Assembly (NCBI GenBank): GCA_000437375.1 | Contig: FR898226.1 | Span: 70,915-90,773, forward strand | Origin: Eubacterium sp. CAG:841 | GTDB lineage: Bacteria; Bacillota; Clostridia; Oscillospirales; CAG-272 | Length of the DNA stretch: 19,859 nucleotides | Reading direction: 5' to 3' | In this document: positions 8,701 to 15,600 of the stretch, in pieces | How the letters are laid out: every line of letters begins with the position of its first letter | How positions within the stretch are numbered: position 1 is the stretch's first letter | The notes under the pieces: model-generated | What the model saw: only the letters and a program-made list of their open reading frames with translations | What the model was told of the DNA's origin: nothing | The model's database searches: none | Position numbers and translations under genes: made by a program

Positions 8701-10261
8701 GGATATAGACCTCAACTTCTCCGGTGAAGTTCAGGGAAAGGTTCATAAGTACACGGAGGAACTTTTCGGCAAGGAAAACGTTTTCCGTGCCGGAACAATA
8801 GGCACTCTTGCCGAAAAAACTGCATATGGTTTTGTTGCGGGATATTTTGACGATAAAGGTATAAAAATAAATAAAGCCGAAATAAACAGAATCGTTTCAA
8901 AATGCGTTGGCGTAAAGAGGACAACCGGTCAGCATCCCGGCGGAATAGTGGTTGTGCCGAAGGAATACGAGATATATGATTTCTGCCCTGTTCAGCATCC
9001 GGCGGATGACGCATCGTCGGACATAATAACAACGCATTTTACTTTCAACGATATGCACGATCTGCTGCTTAAGCTTGACGAGCTCGGTCACGATATTCCG
9101 ACAAAGTACAAGTATATTGAAATGTTCACACACACGAGCGTACTTGACGTTCCTGTGGGAGATCCGGAAGTGTATAAGCTCTTTAACTCTACGGAGCCGC
9201 TCGGAATAAAGCCCGAGGACATTCTCGGAATTCAGGTCGGCACGCTCGGCATCCCCGAGAACGGAACGGATTTCGTTATACCTGTGCTTGTCGAAGCAAA
9301 ACCTAAAACGTTTGCCGATCTGCTTCAGATAATGGGACTTACGCACGGAACCGACGTTTGGTCGGGTAACGCGCAGGTACTTATTAAGAACGGAACATGC
9401 GAGCTTAAATCTGTTGTCGGAACAAGAGACAGCATAATGCTTCGTCTTATTCAATACGGGCTTGATAACAAGGACGCTTTCGATATTATGGAAAAGGTTC
9501 GTAAAAACAAAAAAGGCGATCCGCTTCCGGACTGGATGATAGACAGAATGCACGAGCATAATGTTGACGAATGGTATATCGAAAGCCTGAAAAAAATAAA
9601 ATACATGTTTCCGAAGGCGCACGCCGCCGCGTACGTTCTTTCGGCGATACGAATAGCGTGGTATAAGATACACATGCCACTTGAATTCTATTGTGCATAC
9701 TTTTCCGCTGCGCCTGACGGTTTTGACGGCGAGCTTGCCGTAAAAAGCAAGAAGACCATTGAAGCGGTTCTGCGGGATCTCAAGGAAAAGGGAAATGAGC
9801 AGTCACAGAAAGAAGCGGCAACATATTCGGCAATGCAGCTTGCTCTTGAATTCGTTGCGAGAGGATACAAGTTCTTGCCGGTTGACCTTTACAAGTCCGA
9901 CGCAAGATTGTTTTTGCCTGAGGACGGAGCGATAAGGCTTCCGTTTTCATCGCTTTCAGGCGTAGGCGTTGCCGCAGCTCAGAACATAGTCGATGCGAGA
10001 GCCGACGGAGAATTTCTTTCGGTTGAGGAGCTTAAACAAAGAGCTTCTGTTTCAAAATCGGTTGTTGAAATGCTTGAGAAAAACGGTGTTCTTAAAAATC
10101 TTTCCGAAACCAACCAAATAACGTTTGGCTTCGGCGATGAGAGTGCTTACAGTCCTGCTGAGAAATCAGTCGAAGCGGAGCCTAAACCTGAAGCACCCAA
10201 AAAAGCGGCGCAAATTCAGGAAGAACCGCAGGAAACGGCAAGTCAGCTTACGTTTTTCTGA
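5789..10261 (+). CDS. polC: DNA polymerase III alpha subunit, PolC type
   Basis: This is the Gram-positive replicative polymerase with built-in proofreading, 1490 residues. Domains in order: an N-terminal domain; an OB fold (about 251-333); a PHP domain starting with ELHLHTNMSMMDA (about 347-359); an inserted DEDDh 3'-5' exonuclease (about 431-595) with Asp435, Glu437, Asp520, His573 and Asp578; the resumed PHP part; a four-Cys zinc site (Cys918, Cys921, Cys943, Cys946); the palm with catalytic Asp972, Asp974 and Asp1097 (PDIDLNF and LKLDELGHD); then fingers and C-terminal parts. It starts with GTG at 5789, 8 bp after GGAAGG. The conserved C-terminal region reaches NQITF (1442-1446), where B. 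subtilis PolC ends in a clamp-binding NQLSLF. Here a Pro/Glu/Lys-rich tail of about 44 residues continues and ends in QLTFF. Genes that usually follow polC in Bacillota (rimP-nusA) are absent. Confidence 0.98.
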   Translation: MGKTLLERFNKYNPDERFRKVMTDGVVISTRISLENKLVWVDVRFPYVVPKKEVLYQLEAAIKRAYELKSVTISPKYAPELFDSSYIPQIMTEACRRKLITDLFLRRSKTRYENGKLIIETLYGDGGLALMEETGTEKSIASIISDEFGINVEVEIRASAEQDAQYEKQLNDDISSKLSRYYEETAKKTEIEKKSATASGTFREIEIDSDGNIHAGFAVFDISDTAPVSGDKFEPDEFKPIGSCTEPEKNVTLVGEVACLVVNETRRGNKTITFSLTDFEGSVTVKCIGKKAADYAEISNGTSLVMEGNLEYDDYDRDHELTFYPSAAIKVKRVLRADIYDGQKRVELHLHTNMSMMDATMTPSQAVATAHRWGHAAVAVTDHGTVQGFPEAMKMSEKLGMKVIYGMEGYLVDDAAKAIFGEDDTSFEDEFVVFDIETTGLSAMTCKITEIGAVLVCKGEVLKVFSTFANPGGHIPEEITELTGITDEMVADAPSQSDAVKAFIEFVGRRTVVAHNANFDMGFIRRAAENAGIPFNPPYLDTLSMSRFLNPELKNHKLDTLVDFYGLGDFNHHRACDDAEVTAKIFCKMAEKLAGESIYTVKQMSESMAERTDPHKLRPYHIILLVKNPTGLKNLYKIVSNGYLKYYYRHPRIPKTELTDLREGIILGSACIEGELASAVLDGKTWDELLSIAEFYDYLEIQPICNNEFLIGSKGITRDTLIEINKMIVKIGDTLGKPVVATCDAHYLEDYDGISRNVLLRGIGMKDGDRDSHLFFRTTDEMLEEFSYLGEEKAKEVVIENTNKIADLIGTDIRPFPNGTYTPKMEGAEEELMDICYTTAKNLYGDPLPDIVEKRLKKELDSIISHGFAVLYMIARKLVKYSESQGYLVGSRGSVGSSFVASMAGISEVNPLPPHYVCPKCKHSDFSNEDGAGSGFDLPPKNCPVCGTRYNSDGHDIPFETFLGFFGDKSPDIDLNFSGEVQGKVHKYTEELFGKENVFRAGTIGTLAEKTAYGFVAGYFDDKGIKINKAEINRIVSKCVGVKRTTGQHPGGIVVVPKEYEIYDFCPVQHPADDASSDIITTHFTFNDMHDLLLKLDELGHDIPTKYKYIEMFTHTSVLDVPVGDPEVYKLFNSTEPLGIKPEDILGIQVGTLGIPENGTDFVIPVLVEAKPKTFADLLQIMGLTHGTDVWSGNAQVLIKNGTCELKSVVGTRDSIMLRLIQYGLDNKDAFDIMEKVRKNKKGDPLPDWMIDRMHEHNVDEWYIESLKKIKYMFPKAHAAAYVLSAIRIAWYKIHMPLEFYCAYFSAAPDGFDGELAVKSKKTIEAVLRDLKEKGNEQSQKEAATYSAMQLALEFVARGYKFLPVDLYKSDARLFLPEDGAIRLPFSSLSGVGVAAAQNIVDARADGEFLSVEELKQRASVSKSVVEMLEKNGVLKNLSETNQITFGFGDESAYSPAEKSVEAEPKPEAPKKAAQIQEEPQETASQLTFF

Positions 10262-10322
10262 TAATATCGCGACGAAAAGCGAAAAAATGATGAAAAATTA
10301 CACATTTTTATTGTAAAAAGTA

Positions 10323-10351
10323 TTGCAACTGTTGTATTTTATTGCTATAAT
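10323..10351 (+). promoter_or_regulatory. Sigma-A type promoter for hup
   Basis: TTGCAA (-35, 10323-10328) is followed after exactly 17 bp by a perfect TATAAT (-10, 10346-10351), preceded by TG at the extended -10 position. Upstream DNA is A/T rich and might help as an UP element. The expected start near 10358 gives a leader of about 62 nt with a small TGTCC/GGACA hairpin (10370-10384). No strong terminator is seen between polC (end 10261) and this promoter, so some readthrough from polC is possible. Confidence 0.8.
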
Positions 10352-10419
10352 AAATAAAGTAAATGTCAATGTCCTATGCGGACAGGAAAAACAAAAAATT
10401 GTATGAAAGGGATTTTACC

Positions 10420-10695
10420 ATGAACAAATCACAACTCGTTGATGTAGTAGCAAAGAACACAGGACTTAAAAAGAAAGACGCAGAAGCAGCCGTATCCGCT
10501 TTTGTTGATGCTGTTGCGGAAGCTCTTGTTGCAGGAGAAAAGGTTCAGATTTCCGGTCTCGGAACATTCGAAGTAAAGACAAAGGCTTCAAGAACAGGCA
10601 GAAATCCTAAGACACAGGAAGTTATCACAATTCCTGCTTCAAAGCGTCCCGCATTTACGGCAGGAAAAACTCTTAAAGAATCTCTTAACAAATAA
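10420..10695 (+). CDS. hup: DNA-binding protein HU
   Basis: HU is a small dimeric nucleoid protein that bends DNA. The 91-residue product shows the HU family layout: an N-terminal helical dimer region MNKSQLVDVVAKNTGLKK, then ISGLGTFEV and the signature around ASRTGRNPKT (DNA-intercalating beta arm) and IPASKRPAFTAGK. The frame is open further upstream (an ATG at 10363), but ATG 10420 is the right start: it gives the standard HU N-terminus and has AAAGGGA (10406-10412) 7 bp upstream. A dedicated promoter and a terminator flank it, consistent with strong expression as a mainly single-gene transcript. Confidence 0.98.
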   Translation: MNKSQLVDVVAKNTGLKKKDAEAAVSAFVDAVAEALVAGEKVQISGLGTFEVKTKASRTGRNPKTQEVITIPASKRPAFTAGKTLKESLNK

Positions 10696-10705
10696 GCAAT
10701 CAGAG

Positions 10706-10738
10706 TTCAGAGCCGCCGAAAGGCGGCTTTGAATTTTT
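10706..10738 (+). terminator. Intrinsic terminator after hup
   Basis: A 12-bp stem (10706-10717 with 10722-10733, one G-U pair) is capped by a GAAA tetraloop, with AGCCGCC/GGCGGCT as its GC-rich core. TTTTT follows at 10734-10738. It lies 11 bp after the hup stop and directly before the rqcP ribosome binding site, so it may set the ratio of hup to rqcP transcripts by partial readthrough. Confidence 0.88.
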
Positions 10739-10750
10739 CGGGAGGATGGA

Positions 10751-10996
10751 ATGAGACTTGACAAGTATCTCAAAGTGGCAAGAATAATCAAGCGCAGAGC
10801 TGTTGCAAACAATGCCTGCGATGCAGAGCATGTGAAAGTAAACGGTAAAGACGCAAAAGCTTCATATCAGGTAAAGATAGGCGACATTATAGAGCTTTCT
10901 ATGGGCGACAGAACGGTTAAGGTTCGGGTTACAGATGTAAAGGAGTATACAAAAAAGGACGAAGCTGCAACGCTTTATGAAGTTATCGGCGAATAA
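10751..10996 (+). CDS. rqcP: RNA-binding S4 domain protein RqcP (YabO/Hsp15-like)
   Basis: The 81-residue protein consists almost entirely of one S4 RNA-binding domain: MRLDKYLKVARIIKRR at the start, then VKVNGKDAK and IGDIIEL. In B. subtilis the homologue RqcP (YabO) works with RqcH on stalled 50S subunits, stabilising peptidyl-tRNA while alanine tails are added in ribosome quality control. The N-terminal basic residues, including Arg2 and Arg16, are kept here. GGAGG at 10741-10745 lies 5 bp before the ATG. The order rqcP-yabP-yabQ-divIC is the same as in Bacillus and Clostridium. I see no separate promoter, so transcription probably comes by readthrough of the hup terminator. Confidence 0.93.
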   Translation: MRLDKYLKVARIIKRRAVANNACDAEHVKVNGKDAKASYQVKIGDIIELSMGDRTVKVRVTDVKEYTKKDEAATLYEVIGE

Positions 10997-11019
10997 AAGA
11001 AAAATATCCGGCATATTTA
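10991..11019 (+). promoter_or_regulatory. Candidate sigma-E-like promoter upstream of yabP
   Basis: GAATAAA (10991-10997) and CATATTTA (11012-11019) are separated by 14 bp. This resembles the mother-cell sigma-E pattern (-35 KMATATT, 14-15 bp, -10 CATACANT), at about 5 of 7 and 5 of 8 positions. It overlaps the rqcP stop and lies 36 bp before the yabP start. The homologous genes in B. subtilis are expressed in the mother cell. The match is imperfect. Confidence 0.35.
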
Positions 11020-11055
11020 TTTATAAAAACAAACGCTTTTTGGAGGCTTGAATTT

Positions 11056-11325
11056 ATGAATGAAACGACCGGAAAATCATCTCTTTCGCTCAAGGACAGA
11101 GCGGAGCTTACGCTTGACGGTATAAACGATGTAATAAGCTTTGATGACTCGGAAATATATCTTCAGACAGAGAGCGGAAAACTTCTTATAGAAGGCTCGG
11201 GGCTTCACATAACAACGCTTGATGTAGCGTCGGGAAAAATGAAGGTGGACGGACTTATTACGGCAATGACATATAACGATCGTGATAACTCCAAAAAGGG
11301 CGGACTTTTCTCACGCGGAAAATGA
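11056..11325 (+). CDS. yabP: Sporulation protein YabP
   Basis: The 89-residue protein fits the YabP/YqfC family, small beta-rich proteins found in endospore formers. The family-like core is visible: LSLKDRAELTLDGINDVISFDD, then a beta segment LLIEGSGLHITTLDVASGKM and VDGLITAMTY (residues about 67-76). There is no signal peptide or membrane segment. A strong GGAGG (11042-11046) lies 9 bp before the ATG. The stop overlaps the yabQ start as ATGA, so the two are probably made together. The molecular role is not established even in B. subtilis; the yabP-yabQ pair is linked to mother-cell spore envelope functions. Confidence 0.9.
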   Translation: MNETTGKSSLSLKDRAELTLDGINDVISFDDSEIYLQTESGKLLIEGSGLHITTLDVASGKMKVDGLITAMTYNDRDNSKKGGLFSRGK

Positions 11326-11912
11326 ACAGCTTTTTTTATGATTCAGCCGCAAATATACTTTCGTTTCTTTGTCTTGGCGTTATTTTGGGTGCGGTATATG
11401 ATTTTTTCAGGGTTCTTAGAATATCGAGAAAAGGTACAGATGATCTTTCCGGCGGAATATATGACAAGATAAGACCGAAAAAAAGTATTTCAAAGCCACA
11501 GAAGTTGCTTAGATTGACAGATAACGCGCTGACTTTTATTGAGGACATTCTTTTCTGGATGATAGTATTTGCGTCGGAAGCGATATACATATACTACATA
11601 AACGACGGAGAACCGCGCATAGATTGCTTTATACTTTCGGTGGCGGGATTTATGCTTTACAGGATAAGCATTGGGCGGATAGTAGTGTATTTATCGCAGC
11701 AGATTATTTTTTTTGTGCGATGCTTGCTTTTTTGGACAACATATATTATAATGTATCCTGTAAGGATAATATGGAAGTTTATCTATAGTGCGGCGGATAA
11801 GGCTGTAAATCTTGTTTTTACGGCGATTGACAATGCACGCAGAAGAAAATATTCGAAGCGTGCGAAAAAACGATTGCTTGATATGTCCGCACGTGGATTT
11901 GAACAAAACTAA
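11322..11912 (+). CDS. yabQ: Spore cortex biosynthesis membrane protein YabQ
   Basis: The 196-residue protein has about four hydrophobic segments (roughly 9-27, 70-92, 101-121 and 124-152) and a very basic C-terminal tail (NARRRKYSKRAKKR). This matches the layout of B. subtilis YabQ, a mother-cell protein in the membrane around the forespore that is needed for cortex formation. The family-typical N-terminus has SFLCLGVILGAVYDFFRVLR. It overlaps yabP by 4 bp and sits 11 bp before divIC. Identity rests on topology, partial sequence resemblance and very strong gene context. Its presence implies a lineage that makes endospores or recently did. Confidence 0.87.
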   Translation: MNSFFYDSAANILSFLCLGVILGAVYDFFRVLRISRKGTDDLSGGIYDKIRPKKSISKPQKLLRLTDNALTFIEDILFWMIVFASEAIYIYYINDGEPRIDCFILSVAGFMLYRISIGRIVVYLSQQIIFFVRCLLFWTTYIIMYPVRIIWKFIYSAADKAVNLVFTAIDNARRRKYSKRAKKRLLDMSARGFEQN

Positions 11913-11923
11913 CGGAGAAAAAG

Positions 11924-12199
11924 ATGAAATCGAAATTAAATCTTTTTGTAAAAGCGGCGCTCGCGATATTTGCAGTGTTTGCCATAATAACCGTAATGAC
12001 GTTGCGCTCAAAGTTGGACGATCTTGAGGTTCAGAAAAAGGAGCTTGAGTCTCAGCTTGAGGAATATGCCGAAAAGGTTGAAAAAATGCGCTATGAGCTT
12101 TCGCTTTCTGATGAAGAATATATAGAAAAGTATGCGAGGGAAGTTCTCGGATATCACAAAAGCGGAGAGATAGTTTTCAAAAATGCATCCGACCGCTGA
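11924..12199 (+). CDS. divIC: Septum formation initiator (DivIC/FtsB family)
   Basis: The 91-residue bitopic membrane protein has a short cytoplasmic N-terminus, one membrane helix (about 8-26), a coiled coil with Leu/Glu heptads (about 28-58), and the DivIC/FtsB-type end DEEYIEKYAREVLGY followed by SGEIVF. Proteins of this family bind FtsL and DivIB (FtsQ) and help activate septal peptidoglycan synthesis at the divisome. GGAGA (11914-11918) precedes the ATG. The position directly after yabPQ is the same as in B. subtilis. The S1-domain gene yabR that often follows is not here; an unrelated small gene with its own promoter comes next. Confidence 0.93.
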   Translation: MKSKLNLFVKAALAIFAVFAIITVMTLRSKLDDLEVQKKELESQLEEYAEKVEKMRYELSLSDEEYIEKYAREVLGYHKSGEIVFKNASDR

Positions 12200-12227
12200 A
12201 CGAAATTGATCAAAGAAAGTCAACAAC

Positions 12228-12256
12228 TTGACAAATATTTGTGTTTGTCTTATAAT
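12228..12256 (+). promoter_or_regulatory. Consensus sigma-A promoter for the 98-residue orphan gene
   Basis: TTGACA (12228-12233) and TATAAT (12251-12256) both match consensus exactly with a 17-bp spacer. Transcription should start near 12263, giving a leader of about 26 nt that contains the GAAAGG binding site. No operator-like repeat is obvious in the promoter, suggesting strong constitutive expression. Confidence 0.9.
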
Positions 12257-12288
12257 AATTATAATGAAAACTGAAAGGTCTGATAAAA

Positions 12289-12585
12289 ATGAGCGAAAAT
12301 AAAGCGCTGCTGGACGGAAAATATCTTATGTATAAGGGCAAGCCACTTGTCCGCGAAAAAAATGTAATAGTGTATGGAGATATGAAGGATAAATATTATC
12401 TTTTCCTTATGATCCTTACAGAAAAAACACTTGATGACGGGAAAAAAGTTCCGGATTCCATACTTATTCAGGTGCTTGATACTGACGGAAAAATAATCAA
12501 GCAGGGACAGAAGAACGGTCTTTATGACGCGATGGATATAGGCACTATATGGCTTGAAAGAGCAATCGCCGATTCAAAAAAATAA
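12289..12585 (+). CDS. Conserved-looking small protein of unknown function
   Basis: I do not recognise this 98-residue protein. It is soluble-looking: no signal peptide, no membrane segment and no cysteines, with many Lys, Asp and Glu. Two strand-rich parts are suggested by the alternating pattern, KNVIVYGDMKDKYYLFLMIL (about 24-43) and SILIQVLDTDGKIIKQG (about 57-73), ending in a short helix IWLERAIADSKK. It is probably a real gene because it has a consensus promoter, a GAAAGG site 10 bp before the ATG, codon use like its neighbours, and its own terminator 8 bp after the stop. It is monocistronic between divIC and the convergent ileS. The surroundings give no clear functional clue. Confidence 0.82.
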   Translation: MSENKALLDGKYLMYKGKPLVREKNVIVYGDMKDKYYLFLMILTEKTLDDGKKVPDSILIQVLDTDGKIIKQGQKNGLYDAMDIGTIWLERAIADSKK

Positions 12586-12592
12586 TAAAAAG

Positions 12593-12622
12593 AAAAAGTC
12601 TGTGCTGTTGCACAGACTTTTT
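12593..12622 (+). terminator. Bidirectional terminator after the orphan gene
   Basis: AAAAAGTCTGTGC (12593-12605) and GCACAGACTTTTT (12610-12622) form a perfect 13-bp inverted repeat around a TGTT loop. The flanking A and T runs allow termination from either strand. Confidence 0.92.
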
Positions 12623-12639
12623 ATATTAAAAATAAAAGC

Positions 12640-12668
12640 AAAAGCAACGGCATAAACCGTTGCTTTTT
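12640..12668 (-). terminator. Terminator of ileS
   Basis: AAAAGCAACGG (12640-12650) and CCGTTGCTTTT (12657-12667) form an 11-bp stem with a CATAAA loop. Read on the minus strand it follows the ileS stop by about 10 bp and is followed by U-rich sequence. It can also act on the plus strand and lies 17 bp from the preceding terminator. Confidence 0.88.
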
Positions 12669-12677
12669 GTTTTATTA

Positions 12678-15600
12678 TCAGAGTTTTTCAACTCCGAGCT
12701 TTACTTGTTGACCGTTGAGATCCCAATTCTTTGAAGTGGCAAATTCCGTGTCAAATACGACATCTTTTGCGAGGACTTCTCCTTTTATTTCGTCGAAGTT
12801 CTTTCTTACAATGTCTTTTATGATTTCACTGCCGGAAATGTAAACACGGATATTATCCATAACCTCAAAGCCGCTTTCCTTACGCATTGTTTGAATTTTT
12901 GAAACAAGTTCACGCATATAGCCTTCTTCAATGAGCTCCGGCGTGAGGTTTGTATCGAGAACGACTGTAACGCCGTGATCGGAATTTGAAGCAAAGCCGG
13001 GTTTCTGTGCGGATTCTATCAGCAGATCTTCCTCTGTAAGTTCAGCTTTTACGTCGCCGAGATCAAGAACGAGGACTCCGTTTGCTTTAAGCTCAGCCAT
13101 TGCGGCATTGCCGTCAACGGAGGAGAGAAGCTCGCGTATTTTGCCGAGATATTTTCCGTATTTCGGACCGACAGTGCGGAGCTGAGGCTTGAAGGAGTAA
13201 GTTGTAAAAGCGCTTACATCGTTTGCAAACTCAACACTCTTTACGTTAAGCTCGTCTGCGATTATATCGGTGAAATATTCAGGAAGAGTGTAATCTGCTT
13301 TGATATACATCTTAGCTATCGGCTGACGGTTCTTTATCTGCGCAGTATTTCTACATGCACGCCCGAGAACGACGATGTCAAGAACGTCTTCCATGCGTTC
13401 TTCAAGCTTGCTGTCGATATAGCTTTCGTTTGCAACGGGGAAGTCACAAAGGTGAACACTTATCGGCGCTGTTTTGTCTACGCTGCAGACGAGGTTTCTG
13501 TATATCTCATCGGTCATGAAAGGAATCATCGGGGCTGCTACCTTTGAAACTGTTACAAGTGCCGTATAGAGCGTCATATAAGCGTTTATCTTGTCCTGCT
13601 CCATGCCCGGAGTCCAGAAGCGTTCACGACTTCTGCGGACGTACCAGTTTGAAAGCTCGTCAACGAAATTGTCAAGCGCACGAGCGGTTTCAGTTATCTT
13701 GTATGTGTCAAGATCTGTGTCGACTGTCTTTATAAGCGTTGAGAGCTTGGAAAGCAGCCATTTGTCCATAACGGAGAGCTTGTCATAATCAAGAGTATAT
13801 TTTGTCGGGTCGAAGTTGTCTATGTTCGCATACAGCACGAAGAACGCATATGTGTTCCACAGCGTACCCATAAACTTTCTTTGCCCTTCTATAACGGCGT
13901 CATCGTGGAATCTGTTGGGAAGCCACGGAGCACTGTTTGAATAGAAGTACCAGCGTATGGCGTCCGCACCGTGCTTTTTGAGTGCGTCAAACGGATCTAC
14001 CGCATTGCCCTTTGACTTTGACATCTTCTGTCCGTGTTCATCCTGAACGTGTCCCAAAACGATAACGTTCTGATACGGAGCTTTGTTGAAGAGGAGAGTG
14101 CTTTCCGCAAGGAGTGAATGGAACCAGCCTCTTGTCTGGTCAACGGCTTCCGATATGAACTGTGCAGGGAACTGTCTTTCAAACAGCTCCTTGTTTTCAA
14201 AGGGATAGTGATACTGTGCGAAAGGCATTGCGCCGGAGTCAAACCAGCAGTCAAGCACTTCGGGAACACGATGCATTTCTTTACCGCATTCGGGACATTT
14301 TATTGTTATTTCATCTATATACGGGCGATGAAGTTCAACCGTTTTTGCTTTTTCGTCGCCGCTCATTTTGTAAAGCTCTTCACGGCTGCCTATGCAATGA
14401 CGGTGACCGCACTCACATTCCCATATCGGTAGAGGAGTACCCCAATAACGGTTACGGGAAATTGCCCAATCCTGAATGTTTTCAAGCCAATTGCCGAAAC
14501 GTCCTTTGCCAATTGATTCAGGTATCCAATTTATCGTATTGTTGTTGCGGATGAGATCGTTCTTTACAGCTGTTTCGCGGATATACCATGATTCTCTTGC
14601 ATAATAGATAAGGGGAGTGTCGCATCTCCAGCAATGAGGATAACTATGCTCAAACTTCGGAGCGTCGAAAAGCAGACCTTTGGCACGAAGGTCGTCCAGA
14701 ATCATAGGGTCGGCTTTTTTAACGAATACGCCGGCGTAAGGTGTTTCCGCCGTCATATTGCCTTTGCTGTCTACAAGCTGAACGAAGGGAAGATCATACT
14801 TCTTGCCGACTTTTGAGTCGTCCTCACCGAATGCGGGAGCGATATGAACAACGCCTGTACCGTCTGTGAGTGTTACATAGGTATCGCAGACTACATAATA
14901 GGCTTTTTTGCCCTGTTTTTTGCAAACATCGACAGCGCAGTCGAAGAGAGGCTCATATTCTTTATATTCAAGTTCTTTCCCTGTAAATGTTTCGAGAATT
15001 TCATATGCAGGAGCGCCGTCTTTGGCGAGCTTGCCGAGAACCGTGTCAAGAAGCTCCTTTGCCATATAGTAGGTGTATCCGTCTGCGGCTTTGACCTTTG
15101 CATAGGTGTATTCGGGATTTACGCAAAGTGCGACGTTTGAGGGGAGCGTCCAGGGGGTTGTTGTCCATGCAAGGATGTATGCGTCTTCACCGACAACCTT
15201 GAAACGTGCGATGGCGGAGCGCTCTTTTACGTCTTTGTATCCTTGTGCCACTTCCGCACTTGAAAGCGGTGTTCCGCAGCGGGGGCAGTAGGGAACTATT
15301 TTGAAGCCTTTATAAAGCAGACCTTTGTCCCAGATCTGACGGAGCGCCCACCATTCGGATTCAATATAGTCGTCGTGGTAAGTTACATACGGATGCTCCA
15401 TATCAGCCCAGAAGCCGACGGTGCCGGAGAAGTCTTCCCACATTCCTTTGTATTTCCAAACGCTTTCCTTGCATTTATTTATAAAAGGAGCTATGCCGTA
15501 CTGCTCTATCTGATCTTTTCCGTCAAGACCGAGCAGTTTTTCAACTTCTATTTCAACAGGAAGACCGTGTGTGTCCCAGCCGGCTTTGCGCGGAACATAA

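Noticed and set aside
8897..9673. 258-residue open frame on the minus strand inside polC
   Set aside because: It is antisense to highly conserved polymerase sequence, has no recognisable domain, and arises from codon bias; the same holds for 2894-3550 opposite dxr.
10262..10322. Possible terminator after polC
   Set aside because: Only short A/T-rich or 3-bp stems can be formed; no GC-rich stem with a U-run.
10363..10419. Longer hup with 19 extra N-terminal residues
   Set aside because: The region is the promoter leader; HU proteins begin at MNKSQLV and ATG 10420 has its own binding site.
12593..12668. Inverted repeats as insertion-sequence ends or a small repeat array
   Set aside because: The two repeats differ in sequence, have A/T runs typical of terminators, and enclose no transposase gene.
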